A DNA stretch of 64,000 bases from Mycobacterium sp. 852002-51057_SCH5723018 (lineage in GTDB: Bacteria; Actinomycetota; Actinomycetes; Mycobacteriales; Mycobacteriaceae). Positions 8,701-17,997 of the stretch are shown piece by piece; the stretch's first letter is position 1; each line of letters begins with the position of its first letter. Below the pieces are notes generated by a model. It ran no database searches. It was not told where the DNA came from and saw only the letters and a list, made by a program, of their open reading frames with translations. A program made the position numbers and the translations under genes. The DNA lies in contig NZ_LZIR01000098.1 of NCBI RefSeq assembly GCF_001667035.1, forward strand, positions 1 through 64,000, written 5' to 3'.

Positions 8701-9335
8701 CCGAGCTGGGCAGGGTCAATCCGCTCGCGCTCGAAGAGTTTGCCGCGCTGGAGGAGCGCTACAACTTCCTGTCCACCCAGCTCGAGGACGTCAAGGCTGC
8801 CCGCAAGGATCTGCTGGACGTCGTCGCCGACGTCGACGCCCGCATCCTGCAGGTGTTCAGCGACGCGTTCACCGACGTAGAACGCGAATTCCGGACGGTG
8901 TTCACGTCGCTGTTCCCCGGCGGCGAGGGCCGGCTGCGGCTGACCCAACCCGACGACATGCTGGCCACCGGCATCGAGGTGGAGGCCCGGCCGCCCGGCA
9001 AAAAGGTGACCCGGCTTTCGTTGCTGTCCGGCGGCGAAAAGGCGCTGACGGCGGTGGCGATGCTGGTGGCGATCTTCCGGGCCCGCCCTTCGCCGTTCTA
9101 CATCATGGACGAGGTGGAGGCCGCGCTCGACGACACCAACCTGCGCCGCCTGATCGGCCTGTTCGAGCTGCTACGCGCCCAGTCGCAGATCATCATCATC
9201 ACCCACCAGAAGCCGACGATGGAGGTCGCCGACGCGCTGTACGGCGTCACCATGCAGGGCGACGGCATCACCGCGGTGATCTCCCAGCGGATGCGCGGCC
9301 AGCAGGTGGAGCAGCTGGTGTCCAGCTCCATCTAA
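5727..9335 (+). CDS. smc: Chromosome segregation ATPase SMC
   Basis: 1202 residues with full SMC architecture. Walker A GPNGSGKSN is at 31-39, followed by a long coiled coil, a hinge domain around 500-670, a second coiled coil, the ABC signature LSGGEKAL near 1100, and Walker B FYIMDEVEAALDD near 1125. It condenses and segregates the chromosome with ScpA/ScpB, which are not in this window. The start is GTG, and the 164 bases upstream have no gene. The antisense strand is open over most of the gene, a by-product of its GC-biased third positions. Confidence 0.98.
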   Translation: MYLKSLTLKGFKSFASPTTLRFEPGITAVVGPNGSGKSNVVDALAWVMGEQGAKTLRGGKMEDVIFAGTSSRAPLGRAEVTVTIDNSDNALPIEYSEVSITRRMFRDGASEYEINGASCRLMDVQELLSDSGIGREMHVIVGQGKLDEILQSRPEDRRAFIEEAAGVLKHRKRKEKALRKLDAMQANLARLSDLTTELRRQLKPLGRQAEVARRAQTIQADLRDAKLRLAADDLVNRQTERDAIFEAEATLRREHDEAAARLAVASEELTAHETALADLSVRAESVQQTWFGLSALAERVGATVRIASERAQHLDVEPVTTGDTDPDALEAEAQRVEAAEQQLLAELAAARNRLDAARADLAERDREAAEADRAHLAAVRAEADRREGLARLAGQVETMRARVESIDDSVARLSERIEQAATRAQQTRAEFETVQARVAELDQGEVGLDEHHERTVAALRLADERVAELQSAERGAEREVASLRARIDALSVGLERKDGAAWLTENRAGAGLFGPIAKLVKVRSGYEAALAAVLGSAADALAAESFGAARSAVAALKEADGGRAALVLGDWPAEPPAHAAALPDGALWALDLVEAPPRLRGAIIAMLSGVAVVDHLGAALDLVAARPELRAVTLDGDLVGAGWVSGGSDRKLSTLELTSEIDRAATELAAAEAQVAQLSAALSGALTEQAARQDSAEQALAALNESDTAISAMYEQLGRIGQDARAADDDWSRLLHQREELEAGRAQTVEEVTELETRLRNAQETRPTDAGEPDPAMGRQQIAAAAENARRVEVEARLAVRTAEERANAVRGRADSLRRAAAAERETRLRAQQAHAARLRAATVAAAVADAGRLLAARLGRVVDAASAIRDALIAERQERSAAMAAVRDEVNALGARVATLTDALHRDEVANAQAALRIEQLEQLVLEQFGMAPADLVAEYGPQVALPPTELEMTEYSQARERGEQVYAPAPIPYDRATQERRAKRAERELAELGRVNPLALEEFAALEERYNFLSTQLEDVKAARKDLLDVVADVDARILQVFSDAFTDVEREFRTVFTSLFPGGEGRLRLTQPDDMLATGIEVEARPPGKKVTRLSLLSGGEKALTAVAMLVAIFRARPSPFYIMDEVEAALDDTNLRRLIGLFELLRAQSQIIIITHQKPTMEVADALYGVTMQGDGITAVISQRMRGQQVEQLVSSSI

Positions 9336-9381
9336 CTAGGGCCGGTCAGACCGGCGCCGGGCCGCTTGAAAGAATGTCAGC

Positions 9382-10719
9382 GTGTCCCAAGGTCTTTGGA
9401 TTGTCCTCGCGGTCCTGATCGTTCTAGCCACTCTGGTCGTCATCGCCGCGCTGGTCGGAGGCCTGGTGCGGTACCGACGGCGCCGGATCAGGCTGGCCCG
9501 GCCCGAGTCAAGCGCGCTCGACCGTTCCGGCGGTTACACCGCGTCGTCGGGCATCGCGTTCAGCCGAACCCCGACCGAAGATCGGCTCGACACCGCCGGG
9601 CTGCCGGGGGTAGGCGACGACGCTGCAGTTCCCCGGGACGCGCCGCGGCGCACGATCGCCGACGTTCAGCTGCCGGAACCCGAGACGATCGCGCCGCCGG
9701 AACCACCCACGGCGGTCCCACCGGCCCCGGCTCCCGCCGAGGTCGCCGAGACCTCCGTGGCCGCGGGGGCACCGTTGGCCGCCGAGATCGAGGCCATCGC
9801 CCCGCCCGACGGCCGGCTGGAGCGGCTGCGCGGCCGGCTGGCCCGCTCGCAGAACGCGCTCGGGCGCAGCGTGCTGGGCCTGCTCGGCGGCGGCGACCTG
9901 GACGAGGACTCCTGGCAGGACGTCGAGGACACGCTGCTGGTCGCCGACCTGGGTCCCGTGGTGACCGAGTCGGTGATCGCTCAGCTGCGCAGCCGGCTGG
10001 CCAGCGCCAACGTCCGCACCGAGGCCGACGCCAAGGCCGTGCTGCGCGACGTGCTGATCACCGAGCTGCATCCCGGCATGGACCGCTCGATCCGCGCCCT
10101 GCCGCACCCCGATCATCCCTCGGTGCTGCTGGTCGTCGGCGTGAACGGCACCGGCAAGACCACCACCGTCGGCAAGCTGGCGCGGGTGCTGGTGGCCGAC
10201 GGGCGGCGCGTCGTGCTGGGCGCCGCCGACACGTTCCGGGCCGCGGCCGCCGATCAGCTGCAGACCTGGGCTTCGCGGGTGGGCGCCGAGGTGGTGCGCG
10301 GCGCCGAAGGCGCCGACCCGGCGTCGGTGGCGTTCGACGCCGTCGACAAGGGCATCGCGTGCGGCGCCGACGTCGTGGTCATCGACACCGCCGGACGGCT
10401 GCACACCAAGGTCGGGCTGATGGACGAGCTCGACAAGGTCAAGCGCGTGGTGACCCGGCGCGCCGAAGTCGACGAGGTGTTGCTGGTGCTCGACGCGACC
10501 ATCGGGCAGAACGGGCTCGCCCAGGCCCGGGTGTTCGCCGACGTCGTCGACATCACCGGCGCGGTGTTGACCAAGCTGGACGGAACGGCCAAGGGCGGCA
10601 TCGTTTTCCGCGTCCAGCAGGAGCTGGGGGTGCCAGTGAAACTGGTCGGTCTCGGCGAGGGCCCCGACGACCTGGCGCCCTTCGAACCCGCCGCCTTCGT
10701 GGACGCCCTGCTGGGCTGA
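9382..10719 (+). CDS. ftsY: Signal recognition particle receptor FtsY
   Basis: 445 residues. An N-terminal membrane segment (about 3-27), a Pro/Glu/Ala-rich linker to about 130, then the NG domain: four-helix N domain and GTPase with GVNGTGKTTT near 252, DTAGR and TKLDGTAKGG. It docks the SRP-ribosome complex at the membrane. Its partner ffh is also in the window at 17998. The transmembrane anchor is typical of actinobacterial FtsY. Confidence 0.97.
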   Translation: MSQGLWIVLAVLIVLATLVVIAALVGGLVRYRRRRIRLARPESSALDRSGGYTASSGIAFSRTPTEDRLDTAGLPGVGDDAAVPRDAPRRTIADVQLPEPETIAPPEPPTAVPPAPAPAEVAETSVAAGAPLAAEIEAIAPPDGRLERLRGRLARSQNALGRSVLGLLGGGDLDEDSWQDVEDTLLVADLGPVVTESVIAQLRSRLASANVRTEADAKAVLRDVLITELHPGMDRSIRALPHPDHPSVLLVVGVNGTGKTTTVGKLARVLVADGRRVVLGAADTFRAAAADQLQTWASRVGAEVVRGAEGADPASVAFDAVDKGIACGADVVVIDTAGRLHTKVGLMDELDKVKRVVTRRAEVDEVLLVLDATIGQNGLAQARVFADVVDITGAVLTKLDGTAKGGIVFRVQQELGVPVKLVGLGEGPDDLAPFEPAAFVDALLG

Positions 10720-10859
10720 ACACCCCTTACAGGGCGCGCGCGACGTTAATAACGCCGAAACATGGCGGCCCCATTGCCGAAACAACAATTGAGCATGGTT
10801 CTCGCAGGCCACAGGCACCTGCCTGTCGGCCTGCGCATGCCGACCGGAGGTGAAAGCGA
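10720..10859 (+). promoter_or_regulatory. amt-glnB-glnD control region with possible GlnR sites
   Basis: 140 bases. It holds the perfect palindrome GTTAATAAC (10745-10753) and two direct copies of GCCGAAAC (10754-10761 and 10776-10783) spaced 22 bases, about two helical turns. GlnR is known to control amt in mycobacteria through paired GTnAC/GnAAC-type half-sites. The match here is only partial, so this is a candidate. Confidence 0.4.
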
Positions 10860-12292
<1,433 letters not shown>

Positions 12293-12296
<4 letters not shown>

Positions 12297-12631
12297 AGCT
12301 AGTCACGGCGATCGTGAAGCCGTTCACCCTCGATGACGTCAAGACCAGCCTCGAGGAGGCGGGCGTCCTTGGGATGACGGTCAGCGAAGTCCAGGGCTAC
12401 GGGCGGCAGAAGGGCCACACCGAGGTTTACCGCGGTGCGGAGTACTCCGTCGACTTCGTGCCGAAGGTCCGCATCGAGGTCGTCGTCGACGACTCGATCG
12501 TTGACAAGGTCGTGGACAGCATCGTCCGGGCGGCGCGCACCGGCAAGATCGGTGACGGCAAGGTCTGGGTCAGCCCCGTGGAAACCATTGTGCGAGTGCG
12601 CACCGGTGAACGCGGGACCGATGCGCTATGA
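12293..12631 (+). CDS. glnB: Nitrogen regulatory protein PII
   Basis: 112 residues. The T-loop YGRQKGHTEVYRGAEY carries Tyr51, the residue modified by GlnD; the B-loop TGKIGDGKVWV binds ATP. It senses ATP/ADP and 2-oxoglutarate. The adjacent modifying enzyme glnD and target channel amt make a complete sensor circuit. In actinobacteria the modification is adenylylation (the family is often called GlnK). Confidence 0.97.
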
Positions 12632-12676
12632 CGCTGATCGAAAATTGCTGAGCGAGCCCCGGCGGGCCGGGAGGGT

Positions 12677-15127
12677 ATGAATCCAGACCCACCCGACCCG
12701 TCCGGGGATCTGACGGGAACGGAAAGCGCCGGCGCGGCAATCGATTTGGCTGCCGCCCGGCGCGCTCTGCTGTCCGATGGCGCCGGGCTGCACGCGGCGG
12801 AGCTGCGGCACGCGTGGCTGGATCTGCACCTATCGTGGTTGACCGCCAAGGCGGCCGAGATCGGGATCACCGATAGCAGTGGCTTCGCCGTCGTAGGGAT
12901 CGGCGGGCTGGGGCGCCACGAGCTGCTGCCGTATTCCGATCTGGACCTGATGCTGTTGCACGACAACAAGTCTGACGACGAGCTGCAGCGGGTCGCCGAC
13001 AAACTCTGGTATCCCTTGTGGGACGCCAACGTTCGGCTTGACCACAGCGTGCGAACCGTCGCCGGGGCGCTCGGTGTCGCCAACTCGGACCTGATCGCGG
13101 CTCTGGGCATGTTGGACTCGCGCCATGTCGCCGGCGATACGCGGCTGTCGGAGGAATTGATCACCGGCGCAAGAAGGCAGTGGCGCAGCGCGATTCGCTC
13201 ACGAATGGACGAGCTCGTCGACATCACGAATGCCCGCTGGCGGCGCTGCGGCCGGATCTCGCAACGGGCCGAGCCCGATCTGAAATCCGGTCGCGGCGGG
13301 CTTCGCGATGTGCAACTGCTCGACGCGCTGGGGGTGGCACAGCTCATCGACCGGCACGGCATGGCCCGCCCGGAAGCGCCGGGGGGTTCACTGGATGACG
13401 CCTATCTGACGCTGCTCGACGTGCGCACCGAGCTGCACCGGGTGTCGGGCCGCGGGCGTGACCTGCTGCTGGCCCAATACGCCGACGAGATCAGCGCGGC
13501 CTTGCACTTGGGCGACCGGTTCGACCTATCGCGCAAGCTGTCCGGCGCCGGGCGCACCATCGCCTACCACGCCGAAGCCGGGCTGCGCACCGCCCAGAAT
13601 GCGCTGCCCCGGCGGGGGGTGACAGCCTTGGTGCGCCGGCCCAAGCGGCGACCGCTCGACGAGGGCGTCGTCGAATATGCCGGCGAAATCGTGCTCGCCC
13701 GCGACGTCGCGCCCGAGACCGACGTCGGTCTGGTGCTGCGGGTGGCCGCCGCATCGGCCGGCACGGGGTTGCCCATCAGCGCCGGGACGCTGAACCGCCT
13801 GGCCGCCAGCGCACCCGACATGCCCACCCCGTGGCCCAGTGAGGCATTGGACGACCTGCTGGTGGTGCTGTCCGCCGGCCCCACCGCGGTGGCGACGATC
13901 GAAGCGCTCGACCGCACCGGGCTGTGGGGCCGGTTGTTGCCCGAATGGGCTGCCATCCGCGACTTGCCGCCCCGCGACATCGCGCACACGTGGACGGTGG
14001 ACCGCCACGTGGTCGAGACCGCCGTCAACGCGGCGCCGCTGGCCACCCGCGTGGCGCGACCCGACCTGCTTGCGCTCGGCGCGCTGCTGCACGACATCGG
14101 CAAGGGCCGGGGCGTCGACCACAGCGTGCTGGGGGCGAAGATGACCCACGAAATCGGTCCCCGGCTGGGCGTCGCGCCCAAGGACGTCGAGCTGCTGTCC
14201 AAGCTGGTCCGCCACCACCTGCTGCTGCCGATCGTGGCCACCCGAAGCGATCTGAACGATCCCAAAACCATCGAGGGGGTATCGGAGGCCCTGGGCGGCG
14301 ACCCGCTCGTGCTCGAGGTGTTGCACGCGCTGACCGAGGCGGACTCGAAGGCGACCGGGCCCGGGGTATGGAGCGAATGGAAGGCGTTGCTGATCGACGA
14401 CCTGGTGCGGCGCTGCCGGATGGTGATGGCCGGTGAGCCGCTGCCGCAGGCGGATCCGACTGCGCCGCACTACCTTTCGCTGGCCGCCGACCACGGCGTG
14501 CACGTGGAGATCACGCCGGGTGACAGCGCGCGCACGTATCGCGTCGTCATGGTCGCCCCGGACCAACGGGGACTGGTGTCGAAGGCCGCCGCCGTGCTGG
14601 CGCTGAACTCGCTGCGGGTCCATTCGGCGACGGTGAACAGCGATGAAGGCGTCGCGATCACCGAATTCGTGGTGTCACCGCACTTCGGTTCCCCGGCCGC
14701 GGTCGAGCTGCTGCGCCAGCAGTTCGTCGGGGCGCTCGCCGGCGATATCGACGTCCTGGCCATGGTGGAGAAGCGTTCCGGCGAGGCCGCCGGTTCTCGC
14801 GCGGGGGAGGTGCAGGCGGGGGTCCCCGTGACGCGCTCGACCGCGCCGCCCCACATCGTGTGGCTCGACAGCGCCGCCGAAGGCCGGCTGATCTTGGAGG
14901 TCCGCGCCACGGACCGGCCCGGCCTGCTGGCGCTGCTGACCCGGGCGCTGGAGCGCGCCGGAGCCGACATCGGGTGGGCGAAGGTCCACACGTTCGGGTC
15001 GACGGCCGCCGACGTGTTCTGCGTCGAGCTGCCCACCGAGGTCCCCGAAGAGCGAGGGGCGCAGGCGGCGGTGGAAAAGCAGCTGCTGGCCGTGTTGGGC
15101 GAGCCCGGCGAGGTGACCTTCGGCTAG
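12677..15127 (+). CDS. glnD: PII nucleotidylyltransferase / hydrolase GlnD
   Basis: 816 residues. Nucleotidyltransferase motif GLGRHELLPYSDLDLML near 75-92, HD hydrolase domain with LLHDIGKG near 470-480, and two C-terminal ACT domains (from about 617 and 736). It modifies and demodifies Tyr51 of PII according to nitrogen status. It starts 45 bases after glnB. The stop lies within the first copy of the inverted hairpin repeat at 15122. Confidence 0.96.
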   Translation: MNPDPPDPSGDLTGTESAGAAIDLAAARRALLSDGAGLHAAELRHAWLDLHLSWLTAKAAEIGITDSSGFAVVGIGGLGRHELLPYSDLDLMLLHDNKSDDELQRVADKLWYPLWDANVRLDHSVRTVAGALGVANSDLIAALGMLDSRHVAGDTRLSEELITGARRQWRSAIRSRMDELVDITNARWRRCGRISQRAEPDLKSGRGGLRDVQLLDALGVAQLIDRHGMARPEAPGGSLDDAYLTLLDVRTELHRVSGRGRDLLLAQYADEISAALHLGDRFDLSRKLSGAGRTIAYHAEAGLRTAQNALPRRGVTALVRRPKRRPLDEGVVEYAGEIVLARDVAPETDVGLVLRVAAASAGTGLPISAGTLNRLAASAPDMPTPWPSEALDDLLVVLSAGPTAVATIEALDRTGLWGRLLPEWAAIRDLPPRDIAHTWTVDRHVVETAVNAAPLATRVARPDLLALGALLHDIGKGRGVDHSVLGAKMTHEIGPRLGVAPKDVELLSKLVRHHLLLPIVATRSDLNDPKTIEGVSEALGGDPLVLEVLHALTEADSKATGPGVWSEWKALLIDDLVRRCRMVMAGEPLPQADPTAPHYLSLAADHGVHVEITPGDSARTYRVVMVAPDQRGLVSKAAAVLALNSLRVHSATVNSDEGVAITEFVVSPHFGSPAAVELLRQQFVGALAGDIDVLAMVEKRSGEAAGSRAGEVQAGVPVTRSTAPPHIVWLDSAAEGRLILEVRATDRPGLLALLTRALERAGADIGWAKVHTFGSTAADVFCVELPTEVPEERGAQAAVEKQLLAVLGEPGEVTFG

Positions 15128-15233
15128 CGGTGATCGCAAGCGCGGCGTAGCCGGGCGCGGCGGGTCACCACCATTTGGGCTAGCGGTGATCGCAAGCGCG
15201 GCGTAGCCGGGCGCGGCGGGTCGCCACCATTTG
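15122..15233. repeat. Two tandem 56-bp hairpin repeats (family 1, inverted) between convergent genes
   Basis: Units at 15122-15177 and 15178-15233 are nearly identical. They are the reverse complement of the element at 3836-3945, sharing the core CCGGGCG...GCGGCG and outer arms GGTGATCGC / ggcgGGTCACC. They occupy the convergent glnD-helicase junction and reach within 12 bases of the helicase stop, so a bidirectional terminator role is plausible. Confidence 0.85.
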
Positions 15234-15244
15234 AGCTAGACGGG

Positions 15245-16966
15245 CTAGGCCCATTTGGCCTGCTCGGAGTTCAGCTGGCGCAACGCCTCGATGCGGGCCT
15301 GGATCTGCTCGCGAGACGCCGCGGCGATCGGCGGGCCGCCGCAGCGGCGGCGAAGTTCGCTGTGAATCCAGCCGTGCGGTTTGCCGGTGCGGTGATGGGT
15401 GGCCGAGACCAGGGTGTTGAGCTCGCGCCGCAGCTCGCGCAGCTGGCCATGCATGGACGGCGCCGCAGCCGGGGCCCCGTGGCCCGCCCGGTCGTTAAGC
15501 AGAGCCCGCTTCCGGAGCTGTTCGTCCTGGCGCCGGTGTAGCAGGGCGCGCATCTGCTCGGCGTCGAGCAACCCGGGCAGACCGAGGTAGTCGGCCTCCT
15601 CGTCGCTTCCGGCCGGGGTGGCGGTGCCGAACGACGATCCGTCGAAGATGACCTGATCCAGCTCGGCGTCGGCCCCGAGCGCGGTGAAGGCCTTGTCGGT
15701 GTCGGTCTTCTCGGTTTGCGTCCGGACGGCCGGTTCGCCGTCCAGGGGGTCCTCGGCGTCGCGGTGCGGCTGACCGAGCACGTGGTTGCGCTGGGCCTCG
15801 AGCTCGCTGGCCAGCTGCAGCAGGGTGGGCACCGACGGGACGAAGATGCTCGCGGTTTCCCCGGGCCGGCGCGACCGCACGAACCGGCCGATGGCCTGCG
15901 CGAAGAACAGCGGCGTGGAGGCGCTGGTGGCGTAAATTCCGACCGACAACCGGGGCACGTCGACGCCCTCGGAGACCATGCGCACCGCGACCAGCCAGCG
16001 GCCGGTGCCCTCGGCGAACTCGGTGATGCGCGCCGACGAACCCGGATCGTCGGACAGCACGACCGTCGGCGCCTCGGAGGTCAGCCTTTTCAGCAGGGCC
16101 GCGTAGGCGCGCGCGGCCGTTCGGTCCGAAGCGATGATCATGCCGCCGGCGTCGGGCACGTGCGCCCGTTTTTGGCGTAGTCGCTCATCGGCGGCGGCGA
16201 TCACCGCCGGCATCCACTCGCCTGCCGGGTCCAGCGCCGTGCGCCACGCCCGCGCGGTCTGCTCGGCCGACAGCGGCTCGCCCAGTCGCGCGGTGTGCTC
16301 CTCGCCGGCGCTGTCCCGCCAGCGCGCCTCACCGGAGTAGGCGAGGAAGACCACCGGCCGGACCACGCCGTCGGCCAGCGCCTCGGCGTAGCCGTAGGTG
16401 TGATCGGCCCGCGACCGCAGCACCCCGTCGGCGCCGCCCTCGTAGGTGACGAACGGGATCGGGCTGTCGTCGCTGCGAAAGGGCGTGCCCGTCAAGGCAA
16501 GTCGGCGCGTCGCGTCGCTGAAGGCCTCGCGGATGGCCTCGCCCCAGGTCTTGGCGTCGCCGCCGTGATGGATCTCGTCGAAGATGACCAGCGTCTTGCG
16601 CTGCTCGGTGCGCACCCGGTGCAGCGTCGGATGCGCGGCGACCTGGGCGTAGGTGACCATCACGCCGTGGTATTCCGGTGACGTCTGGGGGCTGGTGTTG
16701 GAGAATCTCGGATCCAGGGCCAGGCCGTGCCGCTGGGCCGCCAGCGCCCACTGGATCTTGAGGTGCTCGGTGGGCACCACGACCGTGATCTGATCGACGG
16801 CTCGCTGGCCGAGCAGTTCGGCCGCCACGCGGAGCGCAAGCGTCGTCTTCCCGGAACCCGGGGTGGCCACCGCGAGGAAGTCGCGCGGCTGGGCGGCGAG
16901 GTAGCGCACCAGCGCCCGGCGCTGCCAGCCCCGCAACGGCAGGCCCATGTCGCTGCCCGACTGCAT
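15245..16966 (-). CDS. DEAD/DEAH-box helicase (Rv2917-like)
   Basis: 573 residues. Walker A TPGSGKTT at 35-42, DEIH at 130-133, motif III-like LTGTPFRSD, and a C-terminal helicase domain ending in AIGRFVRSRR (motif VI). This is superfamily 2, of the type that pulls on double-stranded DNA; the precise role is unknown. It appears shorter at the N terminus than the M. tuberculosis protein as I recall it (about 626 residues); no earlier start is convincing, though the upstream frame is partly open. It converges on glnD. Confidence 0.87.
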   Translation of the reverse strand: MQSGSDMGLPLRGWQRRALVRYLAAQPRDFLAVATPGSGKTTLALRVAAELLGQRAVDQITVVVPTEHLKIQWALAAQRHGLALDPRFSNTSPQTSPEYHGVMVTYAQVAAHPTLHRVRTEQRKTLVIFDEIHHGGDAKTWGEAIREAFSDATRRLALTGTPFRSDDSPIPFVTYEGGADGVLRSRADHTYGYAEALADGVVRPVVFLAYSGEARWRDSAGEEHTARLGEPLSAEQTARAWRTALDPAGEWMPAVIAAADERLRQKRAHVPDAGGMIIASDRTAARAYAALLKRLTSEAPTVVLSDDPGSSARITEFAEGTGRWLVAVRMVSEGVDVPRLSVGIYATSASTPLFFAQAIGRFVRSRRPGETASIFVPSVPTLLQLASELEAQRNHVLGQPHRDAEDPLDGEPAVRTQTEKTDTDKAFTALGADAELDQVIFDGSSFGTATPAGSDEEADYLGLPGLLDAEQMRALLHRRQDEQLRKRALLNDRAGHGAPAAAPSMHGQLRELRRELNTLVSATHHRTGKPHGWIHSELRRRCGGPPIAAASREQIQARIEALRQLNSEQAKWA

Positions 16967-17066
16967 CGACTTGGGCTCCCCCCGTAGTAGCGTCTCCGAC
17001 GCGGCCGGCTCCGTTGAGTGGCGGCGGTAAAATGTAGCACGCCAATGCTTTTCGGTGCAGCAGCGA

Positions 17067-17861
17067 CTAGCGTGCGTGGCTCGCCAGGTCGCGGGCGCTC
17101 AGCCACTCGTCGATTCGCCTGGCGACGTCAGCCCATCCGGGCTCGAGCATCATGTTGTGTCCCATGGAGAAGAATTCGGGCCGCGTCCGGTAGGCACGCG
17201 CCGTGGCGCGCACCGCGCCCACGCTGACGAAGCCGTCGTGCACGGCGCCGAGGACCAGCATCGGGGTCGTCACCTGCCGGGTTTTGACCCGGCGGAACAT
17301 CGGCTCGGTCATCGCCGCGCGGATGCTCTCGGCCCCGGCGCGTTCCCAGCAGGATTCGACGATGGCCTCGGGCGTGTCGGCGCAGAAGAGGTATTGGCGG
17401 GCGAGCGCCGAGGAGCTGAGGAATTTGACCAAGGTGGGGTCGTTGAACGACTTCACCGTCATCTGCGGGCGGCGGCGCCAGACGCGCAGCGCCGTCCCGA
17501 GCACCCCGGACGGCGGCAGGGAGCCCACCAGGACCGCGGCCGGGGCGGTTCGGTCCTCGAGATAGCGCTGGAGCACGTAGCCGCCGAGGGAATGGCCGAT
17601 CAGCACGGCCGCGCCCCCCAGCTCGTCGACCACCGAACGCACGTCGTCGATGTAGTCGGCGACGGAAACCTTCGGCAATGGCTTGTCGGTGGGGCTGGTG
17701 CCATGCCCGCGCAGGCTCATCGCGGCGGCGCGATAGCCGGCGTCGGCGAAATAGTCGAGGAAGTTCTCCCAGCACCACGCGGCATGCCAACCGCCGTGGA
17801 CGAAGAGCAGCGGCACGGCATGCGCGTCGCTACGCGACCCCTTCTCGATCACCTCGAGCAT
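17067..17861 (-). CDS. Alpha/beta hydrolase
   Basis: 264 residues. Oxyanion region FVHGGWHAAWCW, nucleophile elbow GHSLGGY with Ser91, acid in LGAVHDGFVS and catalytic His in MGHNMMLEP. This is a complete Ser-Asp-His hydrolase of the fold-lipase or esterase type; the substrate is unknown. It is divergent from ffh. I do not recall it at this place in M. tuberculosis, so it may be accessory. Confidence 0.88.
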   Translation of the reverse strand: MLEVIEKGSRSDAHAVPLLFVHGGWHAAWCWENFLDYFADAGYRAAAMSLRGHGTSPTDKPLPKVSVADYIDDVRSVVDELGGAAVLIGHSLGGYVLQRYLEDRTAPAAVLVGSLPPSGVLGTALRVWRRRPQMTVKSFNDPTLVKFLSSSALARQYLFCADTPEAIVESCWERAGAESIRAAMTEPMFRRVKTRQVTTPMLVLGAVHDGFVSVGAVRATARAYRTRPEFFSMGHNMMLEPGWADVARRIDEWLSARDLASHAR

Positions 17862-17895
17862 GAGCTAACCCCTCTTCGCTATCGGCCTCGCCGAA

Positions 17896-17944
17896 ACATA
17901 AACGACAGCGACGCTCGTCGGCGTGTCTTGTGCGCGATTTATGT
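17896..17944. repeat. Inverted repeat ACATAAA / TTTATGT in hydrolase-ffh spacer
   Basis: The arms at 17896-17902 and 17938-17944 are perfect 7-base complements around a GC-rich centre containing GGCGTGTC. The centre resembles family 2 repeats (GGCGTGTC followed by a CACACTC-like tract), so it may be a diverged member. It lies between divergent genes. Confidence 0.4.
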
Positions 17945-17997
17945 GTCGCGGAGCCCGCGCTGGCTAAGCGGCTCGCCGGCACCACTAGGCTGGCGGG

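Noticed and set aside
5571..8948. Open antisense frame of 1125 codons opposite smc
   Set aside because: It is Arg/Gly/Gln/His-rich, has no family motif and mirrors the GC-biased third positions of smc; smc itself has all catalytic motifs.
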